DNA of 64,000 nt, from NCBI GenBank assembly GCA_002840245.1, contig PHAA01000001.1:1-64000 (forward strand), written 5' to 3'. The translations under genes and the position numbers were made by a program. This DNA comes from Firmicutes bacterium HGW-Firmicutes-15. Lineage in GTDB: Bacteria; Bacillota; Syntrophomonadia; Syntrophomonadales; Syntrophomonadaceae. This document shows, piece after piece, positions 34,159 through 42,249 of the stretch (its first letter is position 1; every line of letters begins with the position of its first letter). The notes under the pieces are model-generated. The model was not told the DNA's origin. It did no database searches and was given only the letters and a program-made list of their open reading frames with translations.

Positions 34159-36372
34159 TTGCACACTTGGCGACAGAAATTTCTAACCTGGCTACTTGTT
34201 TCCCTAATGCTACTCACCTTGCTGCCAGCTGCAGCCCTTGCATCTGCCCCAGCAACCATACCCCTGGAACAGGCTATACAAGCGGTGAAACAAAACTTTA
34301 TTGTCCCCCCCGAGTATACTATTTTTAACTCCGGATTTAATGAGTCCGAAAATCGACGCGCCTGGTCTCTGATTTGGAGTAATCCCGATGATACCGGCGG
34401 CAACTTTGGTGCCCAGGTGGACGCTGGCACCGGTGAAATCATCTCCATGAACTGTTGGAAACCGGAGACTCTTCCTCCGAATAGGATACCCTCAATTTCA
34501 CTGCCCCAGGCACAAAAGATTGGTATCGATCTTTTGCAGCGGCTGGTTCCAAACCGAGTCTCCTCTATGACGCTGATTCCCGATAGCCAAGTTATTTCTC
34601 TAACCAGTTACGGTCGCTCCAACTATTCAGTTCGCTGGCAGCGGCTAGTCAACAATATTCCCGTTCTTGGCGAGGGAGCCAACGTGGAGATCAATGCGGA
34701 TAGTGGCCAGGTGCTGGGTTACAATCTTAACTGGTCTAATCTGAATATGCCTGCTGCAGCGGGAGTCATTTCCTCGGAACTAGCCCGTCATTCCTTCGTC
34801 CAAGAGGGCATCATACAGCTGCAGTATGTGCTGGTTAATAACATGAGGCCACTGGCTGCCCGGCAAAAGCAATCTCCTCTTCTGGTATACAGAGTTGATC
34901 ATCCTTCCAATGGAGCAATTGATGCTCTCACTGGAAAACCTATTGTGCCTGAAGCCAACCAATGGTTCAGCGGTGGCGGTGGCGGTGGAATGTACGTGAT
35001 GGATCAAGCCAAGACCGCATCCACAATACCAAAACTTCCCTTAAGCCCCCAGGAAAAAGCTGAAATCGACCAAACATCAGGACTAATAAGCCAGGAGGCT
35101 GCTGCCGATGCGATTAAGAAATGGGTGGCTATTCCTAATAACCTGCGTTTACAGTCGGCTAACCTGGAACAGGATTGGCGTGATCCGAGTCAGCGTATGT
35201 GGAATCTAAGCTGGTCTTCGGCCCCGTCGCCAGCATCCAGCCTTCCCTCACCAACTTCATCGACCCAGCCGCTCAGCATATATGGGAAAGTAAATGCTCA
35301 AACTGGTGACTTGCTTGGCTTTAACCTGGAGTTACCTCCAGCTAACGATTCCGTAAGCACCATGAGTCAAGAGGCTGCTCAGACTTTAGCCAATGATTTT
35401 TTAAAAAAGGTGCAAGCCCAACGTTTTCCCCAGTTAAAATTGGATGCAAGAAGCTCTGACCGGGAGAATGCGATCAAGATTTTCCCTGGTGCTGACCAGA
35501 GCACCTGGAACGTTAATTACCTGCGGATAGTAAATGGGATAAGTTTCCCTGGCAATGGGGCTGATATCCGAGTAGACCGCGCTAGCCAGAAAATAGTTGC
35601 TTATAACCTGAACTGGGTCGATAGTGATTTCCCATCCGCTCAAAATGTTCTGGGGCTAAATAGGGCTAACGAATTATACCTGCAGACAGCTCCCCTTACC
35701 CTCTGTTATTCCACCTATTACAAGGCTAAAAGGGGCCTGCCGGAGATGAGTTTGGTATACCAACCCCAAACCCCGCCTGGCCAGCCTCTCTCCAGTATGA
35801 TAGACGCCCGCAGCGGAGAAAAACTGAATGAGCAAGGGCAACCCATTTCACAGAATTTAGGTGTCCATGTTTTCAACGATATCGCCGGAAACTTCGCGGA
35901 AAAGGAAATCTCCCTACTCGGTCAGGCTGGCGTCATGAGTGAATATCAGGATGCCTTTCACCCTAATGAAAGTATCAAGCTGGTTACCCTGCTGCGGGCC
36001 ATGCTAGATACTGCAAGCGGTATTGACAACACCAGGAATCTTTCTGACCAGGATGTCATAAAACGCTCTCTGGTCTTAGGCTGGATTAAGGAAGATCTTT
36101 CGCCAGACTCGTCGGTAAGCCGAGGACTCTTGTCCCAGCTTATGGTGCGTTCCCTGGCTCTGGAATACTTGGCTCAGTTACCGGAAATCTATCAGCTTCC
36201 CTATCAGGATAGTTCCTCAATCGGCACTGACCTGAAGGGGTATGCAGCTTTAACCTGGGGTTTGGGCATTATCAGGGGTGACGGGGTAAACTTTGATCCC
36301 CAGCATACCATAAGTCGAGCTGAAGCAGCGCTCGCCTTGGTGAAAACTCTAGGGACGAAAACCCGTCCTTAA
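34159..36372 (+). CDS. Secreted YcdB/YcdC-repeat protein with C-terminal S-layer homology region
   Basis: A surface protein of about 737 aa. A Sec signal peptide (residues about 6-28, ending ALASA) is followed by repeated YcdB/PepSY-like units at about 30-130, 130-210, 310-400 and 410-500. Each ends in a TGEI/GQVLGYNLNW-type strand (compare GQVLGYNLNWSNL and QKIVAYNLNWVDSDFP). A Gly-rich linker (GGGGGGMYV) lies near residue 275. The last 150 residues look like S-layer homology modules (FNDIAGNFAEKEISLLGQAGVM), which bind wall polymers. The start is TTG 34159, ten bases after AAGGAG; a GTG at 34150 is too close. The function is unknown; protease inhibition is one idea for such repeats. Confidence 0.82.
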   Translation: MHTWRQKFLTWLLVSLMLLTLLPAAALASAPATIPLEQAIQAVKQNFIVPPEYTIFNSGFNESENRRAWSLIWSNPDDTGGNFGAQVDAGTGEIISMNCWKPETLPPNRIPSISLPQAQKIGIDLLQRLVPNRVSSMTLIPDSQVISLTSYGRSNYSVRWQRLVNNIPVLGEGANVEINADSGQVLGYNLNWSNLNMPAAAGVISSELARHSFVQEGIIQLQYVLVNNMRPLAARQKQSPLLVYRVDHPSNGAIDALTGKPIVPEANQWFSGGGGGGMYVMDQAKTASTIPKLPLSPQEKAEIDQTSGLISQEAAADAIKKWVAIPNNLRLQSANLEQDWRDPSQRMWNLSWSSAPSPASSLPSPTSSTQPLSIYGKVNAQTGDLLGFNLELPPANDSVSTMSQEAAQTLANDFLKKVQAQRFPQLKLDARSSDRENAIKIFPGADQSTWNVNYLRIVNGISFPGNGADIRVDRASQKIVAYNLNWVDSDFPSAQNVLGLNRANELYLQTAPLTLCYSTYYKAKRGLPEMSLVYQPQTPPGQPLSSMIDARSGEKLNEQGQPISQNLGVHVFNDIAGNFAEKEISLLGQAGVMSEYQDAFHPNESIKLVTLLRAMLDTASGIDNTRNLSDQDVIKRSLVLGWIKEDLSPDSSVSRGLLSQLMVRSLALEYLAQLPEIYQLPYQDSSSIGTDLKGYAALTWGLGIIRGDGVNFDPQHTISRAEAALALVKTLGTKTRP

Positions 36373-36407
36373 AAACTTAGGTACTATCAAGCTATTTTAA
36401 CTAAATC

Positions 36408-36468
36408 AGCCCGCTCTTGCCCCGACATTATATTTCTCCGTCGGGCAAGAGACGGGCTTTGCTTTTTT
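36408..36468 (+). terminator. Strong terminator after the YcdB/SLH gene
   Basis: AGCCCG-CTCTTGCCC pairs with GGGCAAGAG-ACGGGCT (about 15 bp), followed by TTGCTTTTTT. It isolates the surface-protein gene from the DUF1659 group. Confidence 0.9.
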
Positions 36469-36595
36469 CCGCTTTTCCGATTCCCATTTATTAATATCCC
36501 GTCGTTTTCGCCTTGCCACCTTCTCTCTATACAATAAGTCTCAGAAGCCGTCAGATAAAAGTCGGCTTTCAGTAAAGAGAAAGGAGGTGGCTAAT

Positions 36596-36820
36596 ATGGC
36601 ATTAAGTTCAACTACCATCGCAACCGATTTGGTGCTAGTGATGGACAATGGAGTTGGCGCTTCCGGTCAGGTTCTGACCAAAGCCCGCAAGTACGGAGCG
36701 GTTAAAACCACTGCAGTTAACAACGACATTTATGCCGTGGCCCAGATCATTTCTGGCTTGCAAGACCAGAGCCTGGTCGCTGTGCAGCGCAAAGATACTG
36801 TGGAAATTGAAAACTTCTAA
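36596..36820 (+). CDS. DUF1659 domain protein
   Basis: A 74-aa protein of the DUF1659 family, with the typical GQVLTKARKYGAVKTTAVNNDIYAVAQIISGLQ core. The ATG at 36596 lies eight bases after AAAGGAGG; a GTG nine bases earlier overlaps the ribosome site. In Firmicutes it is nearly always followed by DUF2922 and YvrJ, the order found here. The function is unknown. Codon use is richer in GC than the flanking origin-proximal genes, suggesting good expression (impression, not measured). Confidence 0.9.
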   Translation: MALSSTTIATDLVLVMDNGVGASGQVLTKARKYGAVKTTAVNNDIYAVAQIISGLQDQSLVAVQRKDTVEIENF

Positions 36821-36875
36821 CTTAATCTTTAGTGCGTAGCGATGCGCAGTTTATTTAAGGAAAGGAGGTGCTAAT

Positions 36876-37100
36876 ATGGCAGCACAGAGGGTTCTCGAAA
36901 TGGATTTTTCTACCGAACTGGGCAAAACTCACCGTATTCGAGTATATGAAGCCCGTGCTAATCTCACCGGAGCAGAAGTAAACACCGCAATGAATGACAT
37001 CGTCAGCAAAAATATTTTCTCCGGCACCAGTGGTCAACTAACCGGCAAGGTCGGTGCCAGGGTTGTAAGCACTGACAGCAGCGATCTGAACCTGGCGTAA
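36876..37100 (+). CDS. DUF2922 domain protein
   Basis: A 74-aa protein of the DUF2922 family: RVLEMDFSTELGKTHRIRVYEARANLTGAEVNTAMNDIVSKNIFSG. It has an AAAGGAGGTG ribosome site nearly identical to that of the DUF1659 gene 280 bases upstream, so the two are probably made in similar amounts. Small beta-rich protein of unknown role; partner of DUF1659 by constant neighbourhood. Confidence 0.9.
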   Translation: MAAQRVLEMDFSTELGKTHRIRVYEARANLTGAEVNTAMNDIVSKNIFSGTSGQLTGKVGARVVSTDSSDLNLA

Positions 37101-37117
37101 TGTACGGGGACACACCT

Positions 37118-37268
37118 GCTATTCATCAACCTTAATTGCGACCCAGGGAGCATCAGCAACATTATTGGCGACCCGGAGGGAGCACCAGTAGTACCCGAAG
37201 GGGGAAATGTCCCTGGGTATGCTTCTTTCCCCGGCGGATAAGATGCTCCTATCTGCCGGGGATAATGT
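37118..37268 (+). other. Hairpin- and repeat-rich gap between DUF2922 and yvrJ
   Basis: Two related units, GCGACCCAGGGAGCATCAGC and GCGACCCGGAGGGAGCACCAG, lie in tandem. They are followed by a nested stem (TACCC...GGGTA) and a strong hairpin CCCCGGC-GGATA/TATCT-GCCGGGG with a loop of about nine bases. No T tract follows, so it is more like a processing, stability or regulatory structure than a terminator. Confidence 0.45.
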
Positions 37269-37285
37269 ATGTAAGGAGGGAAGAC

Positions 37286-37522
37286 ATGAACGAACTTTTA
37301 ACTGTAATCGGTAATGTTGGTTTCCCCATCGCCATATCCACCTATCTCTTAATTAGGTTAGAGGGTAAGTTAGTCGAACTGACGGCCGCTATCAGCGAGC
37401 TGCGCGAGGCTATCCTTGTTCTACCTGCTGCCCCAGTTTGGAATTCGTCCCTGGCCCACACCCTTTCCTCAAGCTCACCAAAAGAAGTTGTCAGACCTTC
37501 CCAGATGTATCCACCGACATAA
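37286..37522 (+). CDS. yvrJ: YvrJ family protein
   Basis: A 78-aa protein starting MNELLTVIGNVGFPIAISTYLLIRLEGKL, the YvrJ family signature: one membrane helix followed by a short amphipathic helix (VELTAAISELREAI) and a disordered tail. ATG start after TAAGGAGGG. Third member of the DUF1659-DUF2922-YvrJ trio. Likely a small membrane anchor for the other two, by context only. Confidence 0.88.
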   Translation: MNELLTVIGNVGFPIAISTYLLIRLEGKLVELTAAISELREAILVLPAAPVWNSSLAHTLSSSSPKEVVRPSQMYPPT

Positions 37523-37541
37523 TTTAAGCCCTATTTACTAT

Positions 37542-37573
37542 GCCCCGACAATAAGTGTCCGGGGCTATTTTTT
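37542..37573 (+). terminator. Terminator after yvrJ
   Basis: GCCCCG-ACA / TGT-C-CGGGGC stem followed by TATTTTTTG, shortly past the yvrJ stop. It closes the trio. Confidence 0.88.
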
Positions 37574-37763
37574 GCTCATTTTAGTCGTAAAACCTCTCTT
37601 TGTAACAGCTGTAATTTTGAGCAATATATGGTAGTATGAAAAGAAGGCTCATTTGCTCATTTATTGTTCTGGTAGAATCTCGCCGCATTTATTTAGGTGT
37701 TGGCGCATAAAATGAACAACTGATTTTTTGCCTTTTCATTATAAGAGGAAAGCGGGGTATTTT

Positions 37764-38432
37764 ATGAAGGTAAAAGACAGAATGACTCCAAATCCTTACA
37801 CGACATCACCGGAAACCAGCGTCGGTGATACTTGGCGGCTTATGAACGAGCATAAGCTCAGCCGTCTTCCTGTTCTGGATAGGGGTAAACTGGTTGGTAT
37901 CCTAACCAGAACTGATTTCGGATCCAGACCCGATCTAAACTTCAGGGGTACATCTATTGCCACGCGCTATTTCTCCAACGAACAGGAACAATTGTTAAAC
38001 AAGGTAAAAGTTCGAGACATCCTCCCCCAAGATCAATCTCTAATTACGATCAGCCCGGATGCTTACGTAGAACAAGCGGCCAAACTGCTCCGCGATAACA
38101 AAATAGGCGGCCTGCCCGTAGTGGATGACAACGGCAAACTGTTGGGTATAATAACTCAGACCGATGTCTTCGATGCTTTTCTTGATCTACTGGCCATCAA
38201 CCGTAAAGGGGCCCGCATCAACCTTAGAGTAGCGGACACCCCCGAAGCGCTGGTTCAGATTGGTCAAATACTTGGTAAATACGGAGTAAAGATAGAAAAC
38301 CTGGTAACCATGGAAATTAAAGGTGAAGAACACCTTATGATCTTGCGAATAAATACTACTGATTCCAAACCCATCGTCGATGATTTCAAAGCAGGCGGCT
38401 TTAAAGTAGAGTCGGTCATTGTCAAGCAATAA
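37764..38432 (+). CDS. Two-CBS plus ACT domain protein (AcuB-like)
   Basis: A 222-aa regulator-like protein. Two CBS domains come first (MKVKDRMTPNPYTTSPETSV… and VRDILPQDQSLITISPDAYV…), which bind adenosine nucleotides as a pair. A C-terminal ACT-like domain follows (INLRVADTPEALVQIGQILGKYGVKIENLV). The combination resembles AcuB of Bacillus. The start is ATG 37764; an in-frame TTG 12 codons upstream lacks a ribosome site. It precedes phaR-phaC on the same strand by about 50 bases, so nucleotide or redox sensing linked to storage polymer metabolism is possible but unproven. Confidence 0.88.
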   Translation: MKVKDRMTPNPYTTSPETSVGDTWRLMNEHKLSRLPVLDRGKLVGILTRTDFGSRPDLNFRGTSIATRYFSNEQEQLLNKVKVRDILPQDQSLITISPDAYVEQAAKLLRDNKIGGLPVVDDNGKLLGIITQTDVFDAFLDLLAINRKGARINLRVADTPEALVQIGQILGKYGVKIENLVTMEIKGEEHLMILRINTTDSKPIVDDFKAGGFKVESVIVKQ

Positions 38433-38486
38433 TTGCTATTATTCTTCATATTTATACTTAAATAGATTCGGGAGGCGAAGTAAGTT

Positions 38487-39083
38487 ATGGAAGAAGAATT
38501 AGAAAACAAACAACCCCAAAAATCTATGCTCGACCCCTACAAAATGTGGAAGAAGTTGTATTTTTCAGCAGAAGAAACTCTAAGCTCCGCCGTACGGAAA
38601 TCCGTAAATACCGGCGAATTTGCTAACGGTATAGATTTCATTTTAAACAGCTACTTACAGTACTTGAAAATGCAAAATGACTATTTATCAAGCTATATGA
38701 AGGATTCTCCTTTTGCCTCCAAGCACGATGTGGCTCGGGTAGCAGAACTAGTAGTTTCTCTTGAAAATAAGCTGGATAGTCTGGAAGGAGACTTCGGGGA
38801 AAAGCTAACCGACGTTGATAATAATACCAATCTTATTGCAGAACAACTAGCTAAGCAGCAGGAACCGACAGCCAAAGCTTTGTCCACAGCTTTGTCCCCT
38901 ACTATGACTGCCTTGAAGGACATAAGCCATCGGGTGAGCGATCTTGAAATACTAATTAATAAACTAGATGCTAAGCTAACTGATGTGAATCAGCTGCCTA
39001 ACCTTGACGCTAAAAAGAAGAAAACAGCTTCCCCTGTCTCTAAGGTTCAAAAGCCCACTCCTAAAACCAAGCCAACAGAATAG
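38487..39083 (+). CDS. phaR: Polyhydroxyalkanoate synthase subunit PhaR (class IV type)
   Basis: A 198-aa helical partner subunit of PHA synthase. The N-terminal half resembles Bacillus PhaR: MLDPYKMWKKLYFSAEETL, then a motif ending YLQYLKMQNDYLSSYM and ASKHDVARVAELVVSLENKLDSLE. A long coiled coil (about 85-165) and a Lys/Pro/Thr-rich tail like a granule- or DNA-associated segment follow. The length (about 200, not about 360) favours class IV PhaR over class III PhaE. It lies 20 bases before phaC. Confidence 0.85.
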   Translation: MEEELENKQPQKSMLDPYKMWKKLYFSAEETLSSAVRKSVNTGEFANGIDFILNSYLQYLKMQNDYLSSYMKDSPFASKHDVARVAELVVSLENKLDSLEGDFGEKLTDVDNNTNLIAEQLAKQQEPTAKALSTALSPTMTALKDISHRVSDLEILINKLDAKLTDVNQLPNLDAKKKKTASPVSKVQKPTPKTKPTE

Positions 39084-39103
39084 ACTAGAGGAGTTGATTA
39101 TGA

Positions 39104-40219
39104 ATGGATGATGACATTATGCTTCATAAGGATTCAGCCTTTCAGCTTGGAGAATCCTTGGCTAAAACCAGTGAACACTGGATGCATACTACCGCTCGAT
39201 GGATGGAGGTACTGGCCTACGACCACAAGCCGCCCACGGGGCTTTCTCCCAAGGAGTTGCTATGGCGCAAGAACAAATCTAAGCTTTACCATTACCATGC
39301 TAACACCGAAAGAAAGTACCGCACCCCCGTCCTGCTAATATATGCCTTGATTAATAAGGCCTATGTCTTGGATCTGACCCCGGGTTTTAGCCTGGTGGAA
39401 CATCTGGTCAATGAGGGTTTTGACGTATACATGCTTGACTGGGGAGAATTTGAATGGGAAGATCGGGAACTCACTTATGCTGACTTTGTTTATGACTATA
39501 TCGCCCCCTCTGTAAAACGGGTCGCCCGCAGCGCACAGTCACCTGACGTAAGTATAATCGGATACTGTATGGGCGGAACCATGTCAACTATGTATGCCGC
39601 ACTATTCGATAAACCTATTTTGAAAAACTTAGTATACCTGGCGGCTCCGATTGACTTCACCAACGCCGGAACCTACGATGTATGGCTCAAGGCTCAGGGC
39701 TATGATCCGGATCGCATTGCAGATGCCATGGAACTAATCCCTAAAAGCTTTGTTGACTGGGGAAACCAGATGTTAAATCCTATGGCCAACTATCTGGGAA
39801 CTTATACCCGCCTGTGGAAAACGATCGAAGAGGATAAGTCCGTACATTTCTGGAAAGTTCTCAACAAGTGGGCTAAAGACAATGTAAACTTTCCCGGAGC
39901 GGCTTACCGGGATTGGATAAGAGATTTTTACCAAGGTAACAAGTTAGTGAAAAATCAGGTAATCTTACGTGGAAAACGGGTTCAACTTCAAAGAATAAAA
40001 GCGAATCTGCTGGCCTTGGTAGGACTCCGTGATCATATCGCCCTGCCTCACCAGACAGCAGCAGCCCTGACTTATTTGGGCGGAAACGACAAAACCTACC
40101 TGGAGTTCCCGGTGGGACACGGTGGACTGGTTCTGGGGGAAACTGCCCGAGATAAGGTCTTCCCCGTATTGTCCTCCTGGTTGGCGGAACGTTCTGACCC
40201 CTGGATAGAAGAAGAATAA
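39104..40219 (+). CDS. phaC: Poly(3-hydroxyalkanoate) synthase catalytic subunit
   Basis: Polymerises (R)-3-hydroxyacyl-CoA into storage polyester at the granule surface. Alpha/beta hydrolase fold with the synthase lipase box GYCMGG (nucleophile Cys) in SIIGYCMGGTMSTMYA, the catalytic Asp in VGLRDHIALP and His in PVGHGGLVLG. Length 371 aa fits the short class III/IV subunits. The frame starts at ATG 39104; an ATG four bases earlier hits a stop after three codons. Together with phaR it forms the active enzyme. Syntrophic butyrate oxidisers are known to store PHA, consistent with the suggested host. Confidence 0.95.
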   Translation: MDDDIMLHKDSAFQLGESLAKTSEHWMHTTARWMEVLAYDHKPPTGLSPKELLWRKNKSKLYHYHANTERKYRTPVLLIYALINKAYVLDLTPGFSLVEHLVNEGFDVYMLDWGEFEWEDRELTYADFVYDYIAPSVKRVARSAQSPDVSIIGYCMGGTMSTMYAALFDKPILKNLVYLAAPIDFTNAGTYDVWLKAQGYDPDRIADAMELIPKSFVDWGNQMLNPMANYLGTYTRLWKTIEEDKSVHFWKVLNKWAKDNVNFPGAAYRDWIRDFYQGNKLVKNQVILRGKRVQLQRIKANLLALVGLRDHIALPHQTAAALTYLGGNDKTYLEFPVGHGGLVLGETARDKVFPVLSSWLAERSDPWIEEE

Positions 40220-40224
40220 GCCAG

Positions 40225-40737
40225 ATGATCCATACTTATCTGCCCATAATTATCAGTTCCGCAACCGTATACCTTTTTATTGTTTTGGCTATACGACTAT
40301 TCGGCAAGAAAGAATTATCCCAGTTATCAGTAGTTGATCTGGTATTTATTCTACTTATCAGTAATGCTGTCCAAAACGCCATGGTAGGCAGTAATTCCAC
40401 CCTTTTTGGTGGATTAGTTGCTGCAACTACATTGTTTGTGGTTAATTACCTGTTGAAAAAAGTACTTTTGCGTTCTCGATTTCTCAACCAATTACTTCAG
40501 GGCAATCCATTGATGCTGGTTTACAATGGTGAAATTATTCAAAAGCATTTAGATCAGTCTCAGATTTCTTTGGAAGAGTTGCAAGCAGCAGTTCGAGAAC
40601 ACGGAGTAGAAACCATTAAAGAGGTAAATCTGGCGATACTGGAAGTTGACGGTAATATCAGCGTTTTATCAGATAATTTCACCAATAAATCAGTAAAGAA
40701 GCGCAAGGCTCATAAGTTTATTAGCAAAAATGGTTAA
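40225..40737 (+). CDS. DUF421 (YetF-like) membrane protein
   Basis: A 170-aa protein with three N-terminal membrane segments (about 8-90) and a small C-terminal cytoplasmic domain (LLQGNPLMLVYNGEIIQKHLDQSQISLEELQAAVREHG), the DUF421/YetF layout. The function is unknown; relatives are linked to spore or envelope biology in Bacillus. It starts five bases after the phaC stop, so it is probably transcribed with phaC. A convergent stem-loop follows. Confidence 0.85.
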   Translation: MIHTYLPIIISSATVYLFIVLAIRLFGKKELSQLSVVDLVFILLISNAVQNAMVGSNSTLFGGLVAATTLFVVNYLLKKVLLRSRFLNQLLQGNPLMLVYNGEIIQKHLDQSQISLEELQAAVREHGVETIKEVNLAILEVDGNISVLSDNFTNKSVKKRKAHKFISKNG

Positions 40738-40742
40738 AGATG

Positions 40743-40782
40743 ATGGAGTTAGGCTGAGTCTATAAACTTAACCTAACTCCAT
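40743..40782. terminator. Convergent stem-loop between DUF421 and the YgjP-like gene
   Basis: ATGGAGTTAGG (40743-40753) and CCTAACTCCAT (40772-40782) form an 11-bp perfect stem with an 18-nt loop. It overlaps the last codons of the minus-strand gene. T tracts are weak, so termination is likely but not certain. Confidence 0.5.
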
Positions 40783-41473
40783 TTATCTTCAACCATTTTT
40801 GCACATCCTTATAATCGGGAAGAATCTCGGCCACTAGATTCCAGAACTCCTTGGAATGGTTGAGGTGAACTAAATGGCACATCTCATGAACTACGATATA
40901 GTCCATTACGGCTACCGGGGCCATAACAATTCTCCAGTTGAAATTCAGGTTGCCTTTGGAACTGCAGCTTCCCCACCTTTTCTTCTGGTCCTTAATCACT
41001 ATTCGGTTGGGCTCCTTCGGAATCTTGTACTGATAATAATTAACTCTTCCCGGTATTATCTCTTTTGCTCTCTGGCGATACCAGCCCCCTAAAGCACTTG
41101 CTAACGTAATTTTATCTATTGTGGGAGTACAGATGCACAATCTTCCCTGCTTAAACTTAACTTCCGGTCTTCCTAAAGAAATATCATGCTCGACTTGCAG
41201 TTGATAATCCTCGCCCAGGTACAGAAATGATTCGCCGTCCGCAAATTCTCTGGGGGTATGCAACTGCTGAACATTTCTAAAATATTCTAGTTTTTTAATA
41301 ATCCAGGGCGCTTTAGCTTGAACTTTTTCCAGAATAATTGCCTGGCCAGTTCTAATCGGTACAATAGCGATAACTTTATCTGGAGCCTCAACAATTATCG
41401 TCATACTCTTACGCTTCCTAAAGATAACCTCAAACTGAACAACAACCGTATCATATCGAAATGCTAATTGCAT
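40760..41473 (-). CDS. YgjP-like metallopeptidase domain protein
   Basis: A 237-aa protein with the zinc motif HEMCHLVHLNHSKEFWNLV (HExxH plus a third His), typical of the YgjP/WLM-like family often found beside restriction systems, though none is nearby. Also visible: KDQKKRWGSCSSKGNLNFNWRIVMAP, a conserved family block. A beta-rich N-terminal 80 residues lie upstream. Substrate unknown. Monocistronic, convergent with DUF421. Confidence 0.88.
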   Translation of the reverse strand: MQLAFRYDTVVVQFEVIFRKRKSMTIIVEAPDKVIAIVPIRTGQAIILEKVQAKAPWIIKKLEYFRNVQQLHTPREFADGESFLYLGEDYQLQVEHDISLGRPEVKFKQGRLCICTPTIDKITLASALGGWYRQRAKEIIPGRVNYYQYKIPKEPNRIVIKDQKKRWGSCSSKGNLNFNWRIVMAPVAVMDYIVVHEMCHLVHLNHSKEFWNLVAEILPDYKDVQKWLKINGVRLSL

Positions 41474-41635
41474 TTATAATCTCCCTTATTATATTACTGC
41501 GTAACATCATTCTGGATACTAATACCCATCGTTCATTTTATTCTCACCTAGCATATATATCAACAGACATATTTCTAGAAACTGCCATTAATTCTAATGA
41601 TCATATCTGAATGCTACTCTCTTCCATATGTGCTG

Positions 41636-41759
41636 AAAAAGGGGCTTTGTGAGCGCTGAAAATGGCAGCGGCAATACCATAAGTACCGGCGAATGGTAAA
41701 TGGCCTTAAAATGGCTTCCTGGAGCGAATACGTCGAAGAGGTGTTCGCCGGCCCTTTTT
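41636..41759. repeat. Compact hairpin-rich element with terminal inverted repeats
   Basis: A 124-bp block bounded by AAAAAGGGGC and GGCCCTTTTT. Inside, on the plus strand, several stems follow one another: CGCTG/CAGCG, TACCAT/ATGGTA, GCGAA/TTCGC, and an outer CCGGCGAA/TTCGCCGG. It could be a miniature mobile element or a structured RNA with its own terminator. The plus-strand frame WQRQYHKYRRMVNGLKMASW is long enough to be a transposase relic. The rest of 41474-42004 holds only a TAAGGGGG/CCCCCTTA stem (41799-41832). Confidence 0.5.
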
Positions 41760-42004
41760 GTATGCTTCTAGTTATGTTTTCGAAGGGAGCAAGTCATTTA
41801 AGGGGGCAACAATGATATAAAAAGACCCCCTTAGTTTAAGGAGGTATATATCCTGTCTATTTTTATTAATGTCCCGTTGTCTTAAATGGTAATTATATGA
41901 TGACCTGGCCTTTGATAAAAAAATCCCCACTTTGGCTTTTCAGATTGCTGGATTTATCGCTATAAGAATAATCCCTAACTATTAATTTGCTTATTGTCTA
42001 AATT

Positions 42005-42103
42005 TGGCGGAAGCGTGTGAGAATCGAACTCACCCGCCGCAGGGTCACTACGGCGCAAACTGGATTTGAAGTCCAGGCGGCCCACCAGGACCGATCCGCC
42101 TCC
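42005..42103 (-). tRNA. selC: tRNA-Sec (UCA), selC
   Basis: Selenocysteine tRNA, 99 nt including the encoded CCA. Features: acceptor GGAGGCGG pairing with ACGCTTCC (one G·U), anticodon stem CTGGA/TCCAG around TCA (CTTCAAA), a long variable arm of about 20 nt (GTTTGCGCCGTAGTGACCCTGCGGCGG) and a T-arm GTGAGTTCGATTCTCAC. Eighth acceptor pair is not canonical (G·A). It lies downstream of selB on the same strand. Confidence 0.95.
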
Positions 42104-42120
42104 AGAATATTGCTAACTGA

Positions 42121-42249
42121 TTATATTCCAAGTTTCTCATGGCTGTCAATTATATATAGTCCCCGGAATGGTTTATCTCCTTCTATGGATATTTTCTTGA
42201 GAGCATGAATCGCGCCGCAGTAAACGTCAATCTCTTTTACTTGCAGCAC
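42121..42249 (-). pseudogene. Fragment of a branched-chain amino acid ABC transporter ATPase (livF-like)
   Basis: GTG at 42249 overlaps the selB stop by one base and opens a 42-codon frame. It begins LQVKEIDVYCGAIHALKKIS, closely like the N-terminus of LivF-type ATPases (LKVKDIDVYYGAIHALKGIS). The Walker A motif that should follow is absent; the reading changes to GDKPFRGLYII and stops. This is a decayed gene start with no downstream remainder, left between selB and tRNA-Sec. Confidence 0.6.

Noticed and set aside
37136-37285. Longer N-terminus for YvrJ starting at 37136
   Set aside because: The added sequence is basic, low in hydrophobics and spans the repeats; the ribosome site and family start support 37286.
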